A DNA stretch of 64,000 nucleotides, from the NCBI RefSeq assembly GCF_963666015.1, contig NZ_OY762555.1:806001-870000 (forward strand). Direction: 5' to 3'. The position numbers and the translations under genes were made by a program. Each line of letters opens with the position of its first letter. Position 1 is the stretch's first letter. This document shows positions 35,198 to 45,009 of this stretch, piece after piece. A model generated the notes under the pieces. The model had not been told where the DNA came from and did not search any database. It saw only the letters and a program-made list of their open reading frames with translations. The DNA comes from an uncultured Sphaerochaeta sp. (GTDB taxonomy: Bacteria > Spirochaetota > Spirochaetia > Sphaerochaetales > Sphaerochaetaceae).

Positions 35198-37060
35198 ATG
35201 AATGTACTCTCATTGGAATCGGTCTCAAAGACCCTCAAAGACGAACCACTGTTTCAAGATGTCAGTTTTGGATTGGAAGAGGGAGACCATGTTGCCCTGA
35301 TCGGTCGGAACGGAGAAGGTAAATCAACCTTTCTCAAGATACTCGCAGGACAGGTTGTCCCAGATAGCGGAACCATCGCTATGAAAAATGGCACTGACCT
35401 GGTTATGTTGGAACAGGGAGTACAATTCAGTGAGAAGGAAACAGTATCTTCCTATCTCCTGCAAGGAAGCGGGATAAGGATCGCCACCTGGAATGCATAT
35501 CAGCATGCCCTTTCCCATCCAGAGGATGAAGCCAACCTGATCAGGCAGAGTGAATTAATGGAAAGCCATGATGGGTGGAACCTCCAGAGTGATTATACCT
35601 CCCTACTTGGTGAGCTTGGGCTCTACGATCTCTTGGATTCACCGATGGCTACGCTCTCTGGAGGTATGCAGAAGAAAGTAGCTATCGCAAGGGCGCTCGC
35701 TTCCCGCCCTACCATGTTGCTTCTCGATGAGCCGACCAACCACCTCGACATTGAAACCATTGAGTGGTTGGAGTCCTACCTAAAAGCAAGTCCTGCTACC
35801 ATCATACTGGTCACCCATGACCGGTATTTTCTCGATACTGTCTGCAGAGCAATTCTTGAGTTGGATGGGGGACAGATGTATCTCCATCCTGGTTCCTTTG
35901 CCGATTATCTCGCACGGCGTGAACAGCGTATCGAGCGATTGCAGAAAGAACAGGATAGATTGAGTACCATCCTCAGGAGGGAGCTTGCCTGGCTCAGGCG
36001 TGGACCAAAGGCCCGTACAGGAAAGGATAGTGGCAGAAAGGACCGTATTGAGGCAATGCTGGCAAACCAAGCTGTCGTTGGCGACCAGACACAAAAATCC
36101 TTTCAGTCAGCAAGCAGAAGATTAGGAAAAAAGATTCTTGAAGCCAAACATCTCAGCAAGGCTTTTGGAGAAGATACCGTCATCTCTGATTTCTCATTCT
36201 CCTTTACCAAAGGAAAGAAGATCGGGGTGGTGGGACCGAATGGCAGTGGTAAAACCACCCTACTGGATCTGCTTTGCGCTCACCTCCCCAGTGACAGTGG
36301 CTCACTTGATATTGGGGTAAATACCATGTTCGCTTACTACGACCAGACAGGCAGAAACCTTGAAAGCGAGAAGACTATTCTGGAGTATGTGGAAGAAATT
36401 GCCACCCAGGTGGTCCTTGGTCCCTCAGAGGTCGTGAGTGCTGCCAAGTTCCTTGAACTCTTTGGGTTCCCCACTTCCATGCACAGAAGCACCATCGCTA
36501 CATTATCTGGAGGAGAGAAGCGAAGACTTTACCTGGTCTCCCGCCTTCTTTCCAATCCCAACTTCCTGATGCTCGATGAACCAACCAATGACCTTGACCT
36601 CCCCACCATGGAGAATCTCGAACAGTACATCCAGGATTTTGAAGGATGTGTACTCATCGTCTCCCACGACCGAGCATTCCTGGACCTTACCTGTGACGAA
36701 CTCTTCGTGCTCGAGGAAGGAGGCACAGTGCGCTATGAAGCTCAGCGTTACAGCCAGTGGAGAGAGCGAGTACAAAGCACTCCACCAAAACAAAAAGAGG
36801 AGACGGAGGTACCGGTGCAGAAAGCACCAAGGAGGTCAGATCAAAAAGGGCTCTCCTACCGGGAGAGGCAGGAGTTTGAGGCACTTGAGGAGAAAATGAG
36901 TATACTCTCTAAGCGTATTGATACCTTGGAAGCAAGCTTCTCGCATGCTGAGACCACAGAGGACGGAACCCTTGCAGAGAGAACCGAATCATATCATGAC
37001 CTACGAGCGGAACTCGACATGGCAGAACAAAGGTGGTTGGAACTTGCGGAAAAACTCTAG
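35198..37060 (+). CDS. ABC-F ATPase of the Uup type
   Basis: The 620-residue cytoplasmic protein has two ABC domains and no membrane segment. First domain: GRNGEGKST, LSGGMQKKVA and LLLDEPTNHLD. Second domain: GPNGSGKTT, LSGGEKRRL and MLDEPTNDLD. The C-terminal part (about 555-620) is a predicted coiled coil as in Uup, which binds DNA or ribosomes. ABC-F proteins act on ribosomes rather than in transport. No clear ribosome site is seen before the ATG. It overlaps the next gene by 17 bases. Confidence 0.92.
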   Translation: MNVLSLESVSKTLKDEPLFQDVSFGLEEGDHVALIGRNGEGKSTFLKILAGQVVPDSGTIAMKNGTDLVMLEQGVQFSEKETVSSYLLQGSGIRIATWNAYQHALSHPEDEANLIRQSELMESHDGWNLQSDYTSLLGELGLYDLLDSPMATLSGGMQKKVAIARALASRPTMLLLDEPTNHLDIETIEWLESYLKASPATIILVTHDRYFLDTVCRAILELDGGQMYLHPGSFADYLARREQRIERLQKEQDRLSTILRRELAWLRRGPKARTGKDSGRKDRIEAMLANQAVVGDQTQKSFQSASRRLGKKILEAKHLSKAFGEDTVISDFSFSFTKGKKIGVVGPNGSGKTTLLDLLCAHLPSDSGSLDIGVNTMFAYYDQTGRNLESEKTILEYVEEIATQVVLGPSEVVSAAKFLELFGFPTSMHRSTIATLSGGEKRRLYLVSRLLSNPNFLMLDEPTNDLDLPTMENLEQYIQDFEGCVLIVSHDRAFLDLTCDELFVLEEGGTVRYEAQRYSQWRERVQSTPPKQKEETEVPVQKAPRRSDQKGLSYRERQEFEALEEKMSILSKRIDTLEASFSHAETTEDGTLAERTESYHDLRAELDMAEQRWLELAEKL

Positions 37061-38336
37061 GAAGCTGGTAGCTCTATGGTTCATCCTGCTGCTCAGTACC
37101 TCTTCTGTATCAGCGAATATCGAGTCTTTTACGATAGGAACCAACAATGACTGGTATACGATGGGACTCGGCCATAACCATGATGACGGACTGTCCTATG
37201 GCTCTACGGTAGAAGCGGTACTCCCCTCCTCCTTTACCCTGAACCTTGCCACGGGAGGCTATACTGACCGCCTTGATACCATGCAACGCTATGATGTCAT
37301 CTCACTCATGGCTTCGTACCCACTACAGAGCCAACCGTTCACCTTTACACCAAGAGCAGGTCTGGTTGCCTCTGGTAACCTAGGCTTCAATGAGACACAG
37401 AATTATCTCCATAGCCTTATAGGCCGAGACCTCCTCAACCTAACCTACACTACGGATGAAATCTCCTTGCATCCATCAATTGGAGGCAGGGCCACACTAG
37501 GAACAAGCATTGGAGGCATGAGAGCATCCGTAGAGTATGACCTGGATTATACACATACCTGGGAACAAACATACAGCGGTACTATTCGGTTGCAGTTTGA
37601 CTCCATTCTCTCTGTGCGTTTGGGATATCTTCAGAGAAGTACCAACCACTCCTGTACTGTTCATCAGGAAATGGTCGAACGTTACCAAGGAACCTTTCTC
37701 TCCTACCACTATGATGGGGGGCTGCTCCATACACAGTTCATCTCATACCTGCAAACAGGGCGCTCTTTCGGTGGTTTCAGCTTTGATGTAATCTCCTTAT
37801 GGAGGAAGAAACAATTCCGTTCTGCTGATTTCATCTTCTCCACTGGGTTCCTCTATGACCTCAATGGCCAGCAGAATCGGCTTTTTGCATTTTCCTACAA
37901 GGATGTAAGTTTCGAGATACGCCACAAGAATGGACCGATGTTCAATAACATGGATGACCAGAATGACCGGCTTAACGTAGGGTCGTGGATGCTCGGCTAT
38001 TCCTGGAGTCTCCCTCTCAACCCTCGCTTTGAACCCTATGGAAAACTACTTGCAGGTATACAGCGTTTCAATTTACAGCAAGACTTTACCACTACGATTG
38101 TTGAATCAATTCACCCCACGATTGCCATCGAGGTGGGTCTCAAAGGGTTGGGTATTCCTGGCTTGGTCATTGAACGGCAGAACTATCGCCTGCGCTTCAC
38201 CTCGACACTTCAATATGTATTTGGGACTGAAGAGATCTCAAAAATTGATTATTTTGAAGCGCATACCGGTCCTTGGCTCCTCATGACAGGCATTGTCATA
38301 GACGTGGAGCATGATCGGGAGCAGGAAGGAAATTGA
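37044..38336 (+). CDS. outer membrane beta-barrel, possibly LpxR-like
   Basis: The product of about 430 residues has a signal sequence (LRKNSRKLVALWFILLLSTS) followed by alternating beta strands through to the end, as in an outer membrane barrel. The first mature segment, GTNNDWYTMGLGHNHDDGLS, resembles the N-terminus of DUF2219/LpxR lipid A deacylases, but I could not confirm the catalytic His, so this is tentative. The start is taken as TTG at 37044 with AGGTGG 7 bases upstream; the in-frame ATG at 36918 would put 42 non-signal residues in front and overlap the ABC-F gene deeply. Its 3' end overlaps the convergent gene by 41 bases. Confidence 0.6.
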   Translation: MRKNSRKLVALWFILLLSTSSVSANIESFTIGTNNDWYTMGLGHNHDDGLSYGSTVEAVLPSSFTLNLATGGYTDRLDTMQRYDVISLMASYPLQSQPFTFTPRAGLVASGNLGFNETQNYLHSLIGRDLLNLTYTTDEISLHPSIGGRATLGTSIGGMRASVEYDLDYTHTWEQTYSGTIRLQFDSILSVRLGYLQRSTNHSCTVHQEMVERYQGTFLSYHYDGGLLHTQFISYLQTGRSFGGFSFDVISLWRKKQFRSADFIFSTGFLYDLNGQQNRLFAFSYKDVSFEIRHKNGPMFNNMDDQNDRLNVGSWMLGYSWSLPLNPRFEPYGKLLAGIQRFNLQQDFTTTIVESIHPTIAIEVGLKGLGIPGLVIERQNYRLRFTSTLQYVFGTEEISKIDYFEAHTGPWLLMTGIVIDVEHDREQEGN

Positions 38337-40983
38337 GGATTCCCTGGCCGTTCATACCAATCGTGATGGCCCAATCATCAGGTCCAAAGAGATAGGCAAA
38401 TCGAACAAACGGCTGGAAGGCAATAGAAGGTCCTCCCATGACTAAATTCCCGGTCAAGGTCGCCCCGACAGCCCAAGCTTCTTCCCACTGTACCGTCCCA
38501 TCGTTCAGGTACCATGCAGTCTGGGCAGAAAGCTCCAATCCTGCCTTGGTAATCCCTCCGTAGAGGAAAGGAATATCCAGCAGGCCAAGGGGAAGCAGGT
38601 AGGAAGCAGAGACTCGAATCTTGGCATCCCCATCCCCCAGCGGGCGGAAGGAGAAGAGCGGATACGTACTCCCTACTCCCTGTGTACGGGTAATCCCAGA
38701 GAGAGATACCCGTGCCATATGACGGCCCCAGAACAGTCTCTGTTGACGCATAATGCTTGCAAAGGCTGCATACCTCTGTGATGAGAAATCGCCATTTGTC
38801 AAAATCTGGATTCCAGTAGCTACTTCACTCATGCTTGGCCCATAGAAGTCTATGGTACGGTAATCCCTTGCCACGGAGGATGCCCCTATGGTAAGAGTTG
38901 CCCTTCCTTCCCATGCAGCATAATTCGTAGTTACAGAGAGAGATGGCTGGAGAGAAATCCTTTTTATCGAATTAAAATCTGAGCGATAGGACACAGGAAA
39001 GCCCACAGTCGCAGAGGCATTGGTAAGGTATGTTGCTGAGTTGATATCGTACGTATTAAGATTACCGGCTAGCTGGAGGGAATAGCTGCCTCCAGCATAC
39101 TGGTAGACCACATTGGAGATCGGGCGCATCCCGGTAAAGGAGTAACCAATACTTCCGATCAAGCTCTGTTTCCTGAGATTGCTGGTAGCATGAAACCAGA
39201 GACCTGGTTGGATGTTGTTCGCTTCAACGAAGGGAAATGGCAGTACCAGGTTCAGCCGTAGCCGGTCCCGATAGGTGGAGATAGGATACTCACTTGCAAA
39301 TTCAATCGTACCGGTCTCCATTTTCGGTTCAGAAAAATTGGCTATGGAATGTACCACACGGTCAATTCCTACCGATTTTAGGGCAAATCCTTCTGGAGTA
39401 TACGTCTCATAGATGAGGGATTCCCCATTGATCCGCGCCGCAAAGATACCTGCAGGGTCGCTGAAGAGCTTAATCGACTCTTCTCCTTCTCTGTCATAAC
39501 GGTAGACATTGAACACTCCCTCCTGTTCTCCTACAAAGAGGATGCTTCCATCCTCAGCAAACAAGGGTGAGCGTAGTTCATTTTGTGTAGGCCCAACAAG
39601 CGTCTGAACCATACCTCGCTTATCCAGCAGCTTGATCGAAGCGTTTCCCTCCTGCAATGCAAGGAAGACAAGCAATGAGCCATCAGTATTCAATGAAGGC
39701 TCAAGCAGACTTGTTCGTTCTTCCTTGTACAAGGGCTCCACAGATTTCTCTTCCAAGCCAATTTCCACCAGCTCGTAGAAAGAGCCAGAAATACGGGAGG
39801 CTACTGCCCGCTTGCCATCTCCGCTGAGAGAAGGATGCACCAGACGCTGGTTCTCAGTCAGTCGGGTAGATGTGCGGCTTTCCAAGTCCAAGAGATAGAG
39901 GTCGCTGTAGCTCACCAGCGCAAGGGAGAGGCTTGAGGGATCTGTGGGGTCAACAGAATCAACTGAGAGCAGGGCAACTGTATCGGTGAGTGCAAGTGAT
40001 GATCGCCCGGAGATGGGGAGCGAGAAGAGACGCTCTGGTTCTTTACCTTCCGCATAGCGATAGAGGGCAGAACCATCGTAGGGACTTTCACGGAAGCCGG
40101 CCAATCCTAGGCCAATTCTCTGGGGAAGATAGGAGTTACCTTTATCACGTATACTGATGATCTCTCCCTCGATGGCTTCATACGGATTACTTCTCTCTTC
40201 CAAGGCAAAGGTGAATAGCTCTTTTGCTGAATATCCTGTTACCTTTCGGAATGCAGGAGAGAGTCCCAAGAACGGGAAGGCTGCGAACTTACGGTTTATG
40301 GTATTGAATGCCTCAACACCATAGGTATCAATCAGATAGTCCACCATTAGGTAACCGGTGACATAGATTCTTCCTGACGGGGCAAACGGACCGTTATATG
40401 CACCCTGAGCCAGGCTCCACATGGCCCCTTCCTGTAGTGGTACTTGGTAAGAGAGCGCAAATGGAAGCGAGTCTCCCCTTCCCCCCTCTGCAAATTCTGT
40501 TTCTGTGTGGGTGGTAATACCTTCAATCCACCACCCCGGCATAAATACCGTACTGAAGGCCCTCACCCCAGGACCAAGAAATCCCAATACTTTTGCCGGC
40601 CCAACCTTTGCATTCAGATGGAGGTAGTGTGTCAGCTCATGGGTATAAAGGCTCCTCAACCAACTCGCCGTCCTACTTCCGAGAAATCGATTGTCCGGAC
40701 TGGTGATGTACAGATAGATGGAGGCAGGAAAGGGAGAATAATAACCATTTGCCCAAGCGGTCTTCCCTGTCATGACCACAGGTACTTTTCCATCACTTTC
40801 ATACTGTAGGTACGAGGCAAGGTTTTCATACACTTCATCGGCAAAGGAGGCAACCTCCTGTGCAAACATCTGGTGCTCTTCCTCGAATATGATCTTGGTA
40901 TGTTGGGTCTCTATCTGTTGGTAGGCATATACAGAAAAGGAACATGAATATATGAATAGGAATAACAGTATAATCTTGCGCAT
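38296..40983 (-). CDS. exported zinc-peptidase-like, TolB-like propeller and barrel protein
   Basis: The 895-residue product has a signal peptide (MRKIILLFLFIYSCSFSVYA). An N-terminal domain (about 20-250) contains THELTHYLH, an HExxH zinc-peptidase motif, with a later WWIEG that may supply the third ligand. A middle part (about 290-600) of repeated strands (HPSLSGDGKRAVAS, EPSLNTDGSLLVFL) is TolB-like. The last 300 residues are strand-rich and look like an outer membrane barrel. The start at 40983 has GGAGG 10 bases before it; ATGs upstream are worse placed. Whether it is an active peptidase is unknown. Confidence 0.7.
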   Translation of the reverse strand: MRKIILLFLFIYSCSFSVYAYQQIETQHTKIIFEEEHQMFAQEVASFADEVYENLASYLQYESDGKVPVVMTGKTAWANGYYSPFPASIYLYITSPDNRFLGSRTASWLRSLYTHELTHYLHLNAKVGPAKVLGFLGPGVRAFSTVFMPGWWIEGITTHTETEFAEGGRGDSLPFALSYQVPLQEGAMWSLAQGAYNGPFAPSGRIYVTGYLMVDYLIDTYGVEAFNTINRKFAAFPFLGLSPAFRKVTGYSAKELFTFALEERSNPYEAIEGEIISIRDKGNSYLPQRIGLGLAGFRESPYDGSALYRYAEGKEPERLFSLPISGRSSLALTDTVALLSVDSVDPTDPSSLSLALVSYSDLYLLDLESRTSTRLTENQRLVHPSLSGDGKRAVASRISGSFYELVEIGLEEKSVEPLYKEERTSLLEPSLNTDGSLLVFLALQEGNASIKLLDKRGMVQTLVGPTQNELRSPLFAEDGSILFVGEQEGVFNVYRYDREGEESIKLFSDPAGIFAARINGESLIYETYTPEGFALKSVGIDRVVHSIANFSEPKMETGTIEFASEYPISTYRDRLRLNLVLPFPFVEANNIQPGLWFHATSNLRKQSLIGSIGYSFTGMRPISNVVYQYAGGSYSLQLAGNLNTYDINSATYLTNASATVGFPVSYRSDFNSIKRISLQPSLSVTTNYAAWEGRATLTIGASSVARDYRTIDFYGPSMSEVATGIQILTNGDFSSQRYAAFASIMRQQRLFWGRHMARVSLSGITRTQGVGSTYPLFSFRPLGDGDAKIRVSASYLLPLGLLDIPFLYGGITKAGLELSAQTAWYLNDGTVQWEEAWAVGATLTGNLVMGGPSIAFQPFVRFAYLFGPDDWAITIGMNGQGILNFLPAPDHAPRL

Positions 40984-41098
40984 CAGATACATACCTCCGG
41001 GGGATACTAGTACCAATGTACAACAGCCTGTTCCTGGGGTAAACAGGTAAGAAAATACTTAGATACAGAATTTGCACTTAATTATCATTTTATCAGAG

Positions 41099-42202
41099 TC
41101 AACCCTCCCCATGCCCTGCTATTTCCACAATTTCAGATATCTGTTCATCGAGATCAGTTCCAAGTCCCTCAATGTCGCTTCCTAAAAATCCACGGATGAG
41201 CATGGAAATGGCCTCTCGTTCCTCCATGCCTTTCGACATCAAATATGCAACTACTTCTGGAGCAATCTTCCCGATGCTGGCTTCGTGACTCATTCGTGCC
41301 TCAGGATGCTTTGAACACAAACCAGGAACCGACTCAATAAAACCCTCCTTACCACTATCGAGCAACATTCCGGCACAATCCACATGAGCTTTGCACTGTG
41401 AATTGCCTATCAGCAATCCCCCTTGCTTCATGATACCTCCAGTACAGACTCCACGATGCGCCAATTCAGCAGAGGTTTCTTCAGCATCCATATATACCTC
41501 TCCTCCGGTCTCTATTGTCGAACCTGGTGAGGCCAGCACAACCGTCAGGTATTTTGTAGAAGCCCTTTTACCAACCAACCAGGTGTGTGGATTGCTCACT
41601 AAGTGTTTCGCTGGACGTAGCGACACGTAGTTGCTCTCAAATCGTCCATCCTCTTCCACAATAGCTCCTGTAAATGGATAGACATTTTGGTCTGCACCCC
41701 ATGTATGAACCATCGTGCTGATGAGTTTAGCCCTCTTGCCTATATATAGCTCCTCAATAGCAATGTGGGTACCAACTCGGTTCGGGTGTCCAGCAAGACA
41801 ACCCGTGATGAGGTGCAACTGGGAATCTTCCTCAAGAATAACCACATTATGAATCTTCTGCTCAATGTCATCACTCTTCATATACATGGCGGCTTGAACA
41901 GGAAGCGTGACTTGAAACCCTTTATCAACATGAAGATAAAACCCCAACGGACATACTTCGTTTGCACAACGGACAACTTTCTCATCCAGATTGTTGGGAA
42001 CTGCATGGAAATAATACTGTTCTCCTAACCAAGGATACCTATCCAAAGCTACTGCAATCGGCAACAATTCATAGCCAAGTGACTTGGTTTTCAAGAAAGC
42101 TTGAGTATGGTCGCAAATGACAAAGGTCCCGTCCCGATTCTCTCCATCAAGATACACTCCAGCTGATGCCAGTGTCTCACAATCAATGCTATCCAATACC
42201 AT
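41099..42202 (-). CDS. sufB: SufB/SufD-family Fe-S assembly protein
   Basis: The 367-residue protein has the right-handed beta-helix core of SufB/SufD: WGADQNVYPFTGAIVEEDGRF, in part, HRGVCTGGIMKQGGLLIGNSQC, in part, and the C-terminal ARMSHEASIGKI and EEREAISMLIRGFL that bind SufC. It is shorter than E. coli SufB (495) and lacks its N-terminal region. With SufC just upstream and no sufD, sufS or sufU nearby, it fits the minimal two-gene SUF (SmsCB-like) system of anaerobes. SufB or SufD cannot be told apart with certainty, but a lone copy must act as the SufB scaffold. Confidence 0.85.
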   Translation of the reverse strand: MVLDSIDCETLASAGVYLDGENRDGTFVICDHTQAFLKTKSLGYELLPIAVALDRYPWLGEQYYFHAVPNNLDEKVVRCANEVCPLGFYLHVDKGFQVTLPVQAAMYMKSDDIEQKIHNVVILEEDSQLHLITGCLAGHPNRVGTHIAIEELYIGKRAKLISTMVHTWGADQNVYPFTGAIVEEDGRFESNYVSLRPAKHLVSNPHTWLVGKRASTKYLTVVLASPGSTIETGGEVYMDAEETSAELAHRGVCTGGIMKQGGLLIGNSQCKAHVDCAGMLLDSGKEGFIESVPGLCSKHPEARMSHEASIGKIAPEVVAYLMSKGMEEREAISMLIRGFLGSDIEGLGTDLDEQISEIVEIAGHGEG

Positions 42203-42204
42203 TA

Positions 42205-43017
42205 TTACTGCTCCTTTTCGTTTTCTGGTACTTCCGAACCCATTGCCATTGCATCTCTCTCAGCCATGCATCTGATACATGAATCATACCCAGAATCATT
42301 GATATGTTGCATCAAGATAGCAGGATTACCTGAACATCCTATTTGGCCATTCACCATCACATGCGCTTTGTCTATCGGCAATTGATTAAGAATATTTCCG
42401 TTATGAGTGATGATCAAAGCAGCCTTTCTTTGAACAGGATGATCCGGATCGGATATAATGAGGTGTCGGATCATTTTCCCAATTACAGTGAGCGCTTCAA
42501 CATCCACGCCCGAATCAGGTTCGTCCATCAGAGAAAAGGAAGGAGACAAGGCAAGAAGATGCATCAACTCCGAACGCTTGATTTCGCCTCCTGACAATCC
42601 ATGGTTAACATCTCGATCCAACAACGCATCCATGTGAGCTGCTTTGGATAGCTCTTCAAGCCTACCGGTAGGATCGACCTCATTTCGAAGTAGATATCCA
42701 AGAAGTGCGCGAAGAGTGATACCTCGCACAGTTGGGGGACGTTGTTGAGCAATTGCAAGGCCCATGTGAACCCGTTCATGCATCTGGGTTTCTGTAATAT
42801 TCTGTCCCTTGAACCAAATGCTTCCACATGTCACTTCATATTCAGGAAAACCCATGATAGTCATGAGCAGGGAAGTCTTACCACTTCCATTCGGACCTAA
42901 TAGAGCATGCACCTCTCCATCAGGTATGATCATGTTGATATGGTTGAGGACCTCTGTGGATCCTATCCTTACGCAGAGATCATCCAATTCCAGTATAGTG
43001 CTACGGAGCTTGTTCAT
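42205..43017 (-). CDS. sufC: Fe-S assembly ATPase SufC
   Basis: The 270-residue ABC ATPase powers the SufB scaffold. Walker A is GPNGSGKTS, the signature is LSGGEIKRSE and Walker B leads to SLMDEPDSGVD, the SufC-specific version. MGFPEYEVTCGSIWFKG is also SufC-like. The ATG at 43017 follows GGAGG; a start 18 bases upstream is less likely. The sufB start is 3 bases after the sufC stop, so the two are one operon. Confidence 0.92.
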   Translation of the reverse strand: MNKLRSTILELDDLCVRIGSTEVLNHINMIIPDGEVHALLGPNGSGKTSLLMTIMGFPEYEVTCGSIWFKGQNITETQMHERVHMGLAIAQQRPPTVRGITLRALLGYLLRNEVDPTGRLEELSKAAHMDALLDRDVNHGLSGGEIKRSELMHLLALSPSFSLMDEPDSGVDVEALTVIGKMIRHLIISDPDHPVQRKAALIITHNGNILNQLPIDKAHVMVNGQIGCSGNPAILMQHINDSGYDSCIRCMAERDAMAMGSEVPENEKEQ

Positions 43018-43138
43018 AGACACCTCCAAATTCAATTTCGTTGCATCACAATCTGCTTATGGGCTACAAAAACTCATACCAAGCAACTATTTTTCTCAAG
43101 AGAGATATCTTCTCCAATTGGCTTTGGTCGAATCGTCC

Positions 43139-43153
43139 ATTGTAAAAGACAAT
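43139..43153. promoter_or_regulatory. inverted repeat upstream of sufC
   Basis: ATTGT-AAAAG-ACAAT lies 122 bases before the sufC ATG. It differs from the GTTAG-type repeat of the Feo genes. It could be a binding site for a separate Fe-S or iron regulator; no promoter is clear around it. Confidence 0.3.
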
Positions 43154-43263
43154 TAATTCTGTCGTATCAGTAATGCAGTATGTGAGTACATGTTCTCAGC
43201 ATCAGCTCAAGGTCATTTGAGCTAATCAGCATCTCCTTCCCTGTAACAATCATTATTCTTGTC

Positions 43264-45009
43264 CTAGATTCTCCAGCCGGTGCTTTCCTGCTGGAGCCTC
43301 CACATCCTTGCATACGTTCCATTCTTTGAGAGTAAGCTTTCTGAAGATCCCTGTTCCACGAGTGTCCCCCCTTCCAACACCACAATATGGTCAGCCTTTG
43401 CAACAGTCCTCATGCGATGGGCTATGATTAACACTGTCTTATTTTGGATCAATGTGGATATCGCTGTTTGAATCTTCGTTTCATTCTCGACATCCAAGGA
43501 AGCAGTTGCTTCATCGAGCAACACAATCGGAGCATTTTTCAACAACGCTCGTGCGATTGAAATACGCTGCCGCTCACCACCAGACAAGGTTTCTCCGTTT
43601 TCTCCAATGACAGTATGAAATCCTTGTGGCATATTGCGGACAAACTCATCACATTGAGCAAGCTCTGCCGCCCTAATGACTTCGTCGTCATTCGCATCGC
43701 GCATACCGATACGGATGTTTTCCATGATTGTTGTATTGAACAATACAACATCCTGAAATACCACCGAGTATTGTTCAAGGAGCGTTTCTGGATCGATCTT
43801 GCTTATATCGTATCCTCCTAGGCGTATCGTTCCTTCATTACAATCCCAAAACCGAGCGGAAAGTTTTGCACACGTACTCTTACCACCTCCTGATGGCCCT
43901 ACGAGCGCTGTAATTTCTCCTTGTTTCGCGGCGAAACTCACATCTTTAATCACTTGCTTTCCCTCTTCGTAAGAGAAAGAGACATGTTCGAACTCAATGG
44001 TATAATGCTCCGGTTCGAAAACAGTACTCCCTTGTTGAATCGGTAATGCTTCCATCTCATTCACGCGGTTGATACGCACATCCAGAAAGAAGAGTGCTGC
44101 CAAATTGTTGAAGACTTCACCCATAGGCGTGTAGATTCTCGATGCAACCAGTAGAAACACCAGATAGGTAAAAAGATCGATGTCTCCTGCAAAGATGAGA
44201 TTGACTCCAACAATAATGACACTTACCAAACCCAGCTTGAGAACGCTTTGTGAAGAGTTCACCAGTCCACCGACGAAGAGTTCACCTTTGATCAACTGCT
44301 TCTCGTATCGATCGATTGTTGAGAGTAAGGTCTTAAGATACGAAGCTTCTTGCTGATATGATTTTATCTCCTGGATTGTTTCCAACCCCTCTTGGATCTG
44401 TTCACTCACTTCCCGTTTGATTTTATAACCCGCAGAAAACTCCCTTAGCTGAATTTTCTTCGATATCAGGATAATTGCTGCTGAAAAAGGCACAACCCAG
44501 AACAATGCGAGAGAAAGCTGCCAATTGTAGAAAAACAGTCCGACTGCCATAATTAGGACACTCAGGACGGAAGCGAACAATTGCGGTACTGCATGGCTGA
44601 AGGTATGCTCAAGATCGGTACAATCTTCCATGATGGTTGATGTGAGATCGGACAGATTCCTTTCCCCAAAAAAAGCTAACGGCAATCGTCGCAACTTCTC
44701 AGCTAGGGATATCCTACGGTTGGCACTTTCCTCATAGACAGTAGTATAGGTACTTCGATATTGAAAGACTGCAATCAAAAACATGATGACCATAAAACCG
44801 AAGCCGAGCAGGACATAATACCAGTACCCATTTCTCGCAGGTGTCGAGGAGCCGAATACTGTGGATAGGTATTCATCCAAGAATGAGAACATATATACTG
44901 CCGGGAGCATCAATGTGATATTTTGGACTGTAGTCCACAAAGTACCGGTGACAAAATCTTTCGCACCTTTTCGAGACAGGGCAAACCGTCTTCGAATGAT
45001 ATTAAGCAT
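43264..45009 (-). CDS. ABC exporter-type half transporter, second subunit (YbtQ/IrtB-like)
   Basis: The 581-residue protein has six membrane helices (about 20-310) and one nucleotide-binding domain: GPSGGGKST, LSGGERQRI and VLLDEATASLD. The ATG at 45009 follows AAGGAGG; a longer in-frame ORF lies inside the upstream gene. It overlaps its partner by 8 bases and must form a heterodimer with it. The pair resembles YbtPQ/IrtAB, exporter-fold systems that import iron-siderophores. The iron-type operator before the operon supports this, but drug or lipid export remains possible. Confidence 0.82.
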   Translation of the reverse strand: MLNIIRRRFALSRKGAKDFVTGTLWTTVQNITLMLPAVYMFSFLDEYLSTVFGSSTPARNGYWYYVLLGFGFMVIMFLIAVFQYRSTYTTVYEESANRRISLAEKLRRLPLAFFGERNLSDLTSTIMEDCTDLEHTFSHAVPQLFASVLSVLIMAVGLFFYNWQLSLALFWVVPFSAAIILISKKIQLREFSAGYKIKREVSEQIQEGLETIQEIKSYQQEASYLKTLLSTIDRYEKQLIKGELFVGGLVNSSQSVLKLGLVSVIIVGVNLIFAGDIDLFTYLVFLLVASRIYTPMGEVFNNLAALFFLDVRINRVNEMEALPIQQGSTVFEPEHYTIEFEHVSFSYEEGKQVIKDVSFAAKQGEITALVGPSGGGKSTCAKLSARFWDCNEGTIRLGGYDISKIDPETLLEQYSVVFQDVVLFNTTIMENIRIGMRDANDDEVIRAAELAQCDEFVRNMPQGFHTVIGENGETLSGGERQRISIARALLKNAPIVLLDEATASLDVENETKIQTAISTLIQNKTVLIIAHRMRTVAKADHIVVLEGGTLVEQGSSESLLSKNGTYARMWRLQQESTGWRI

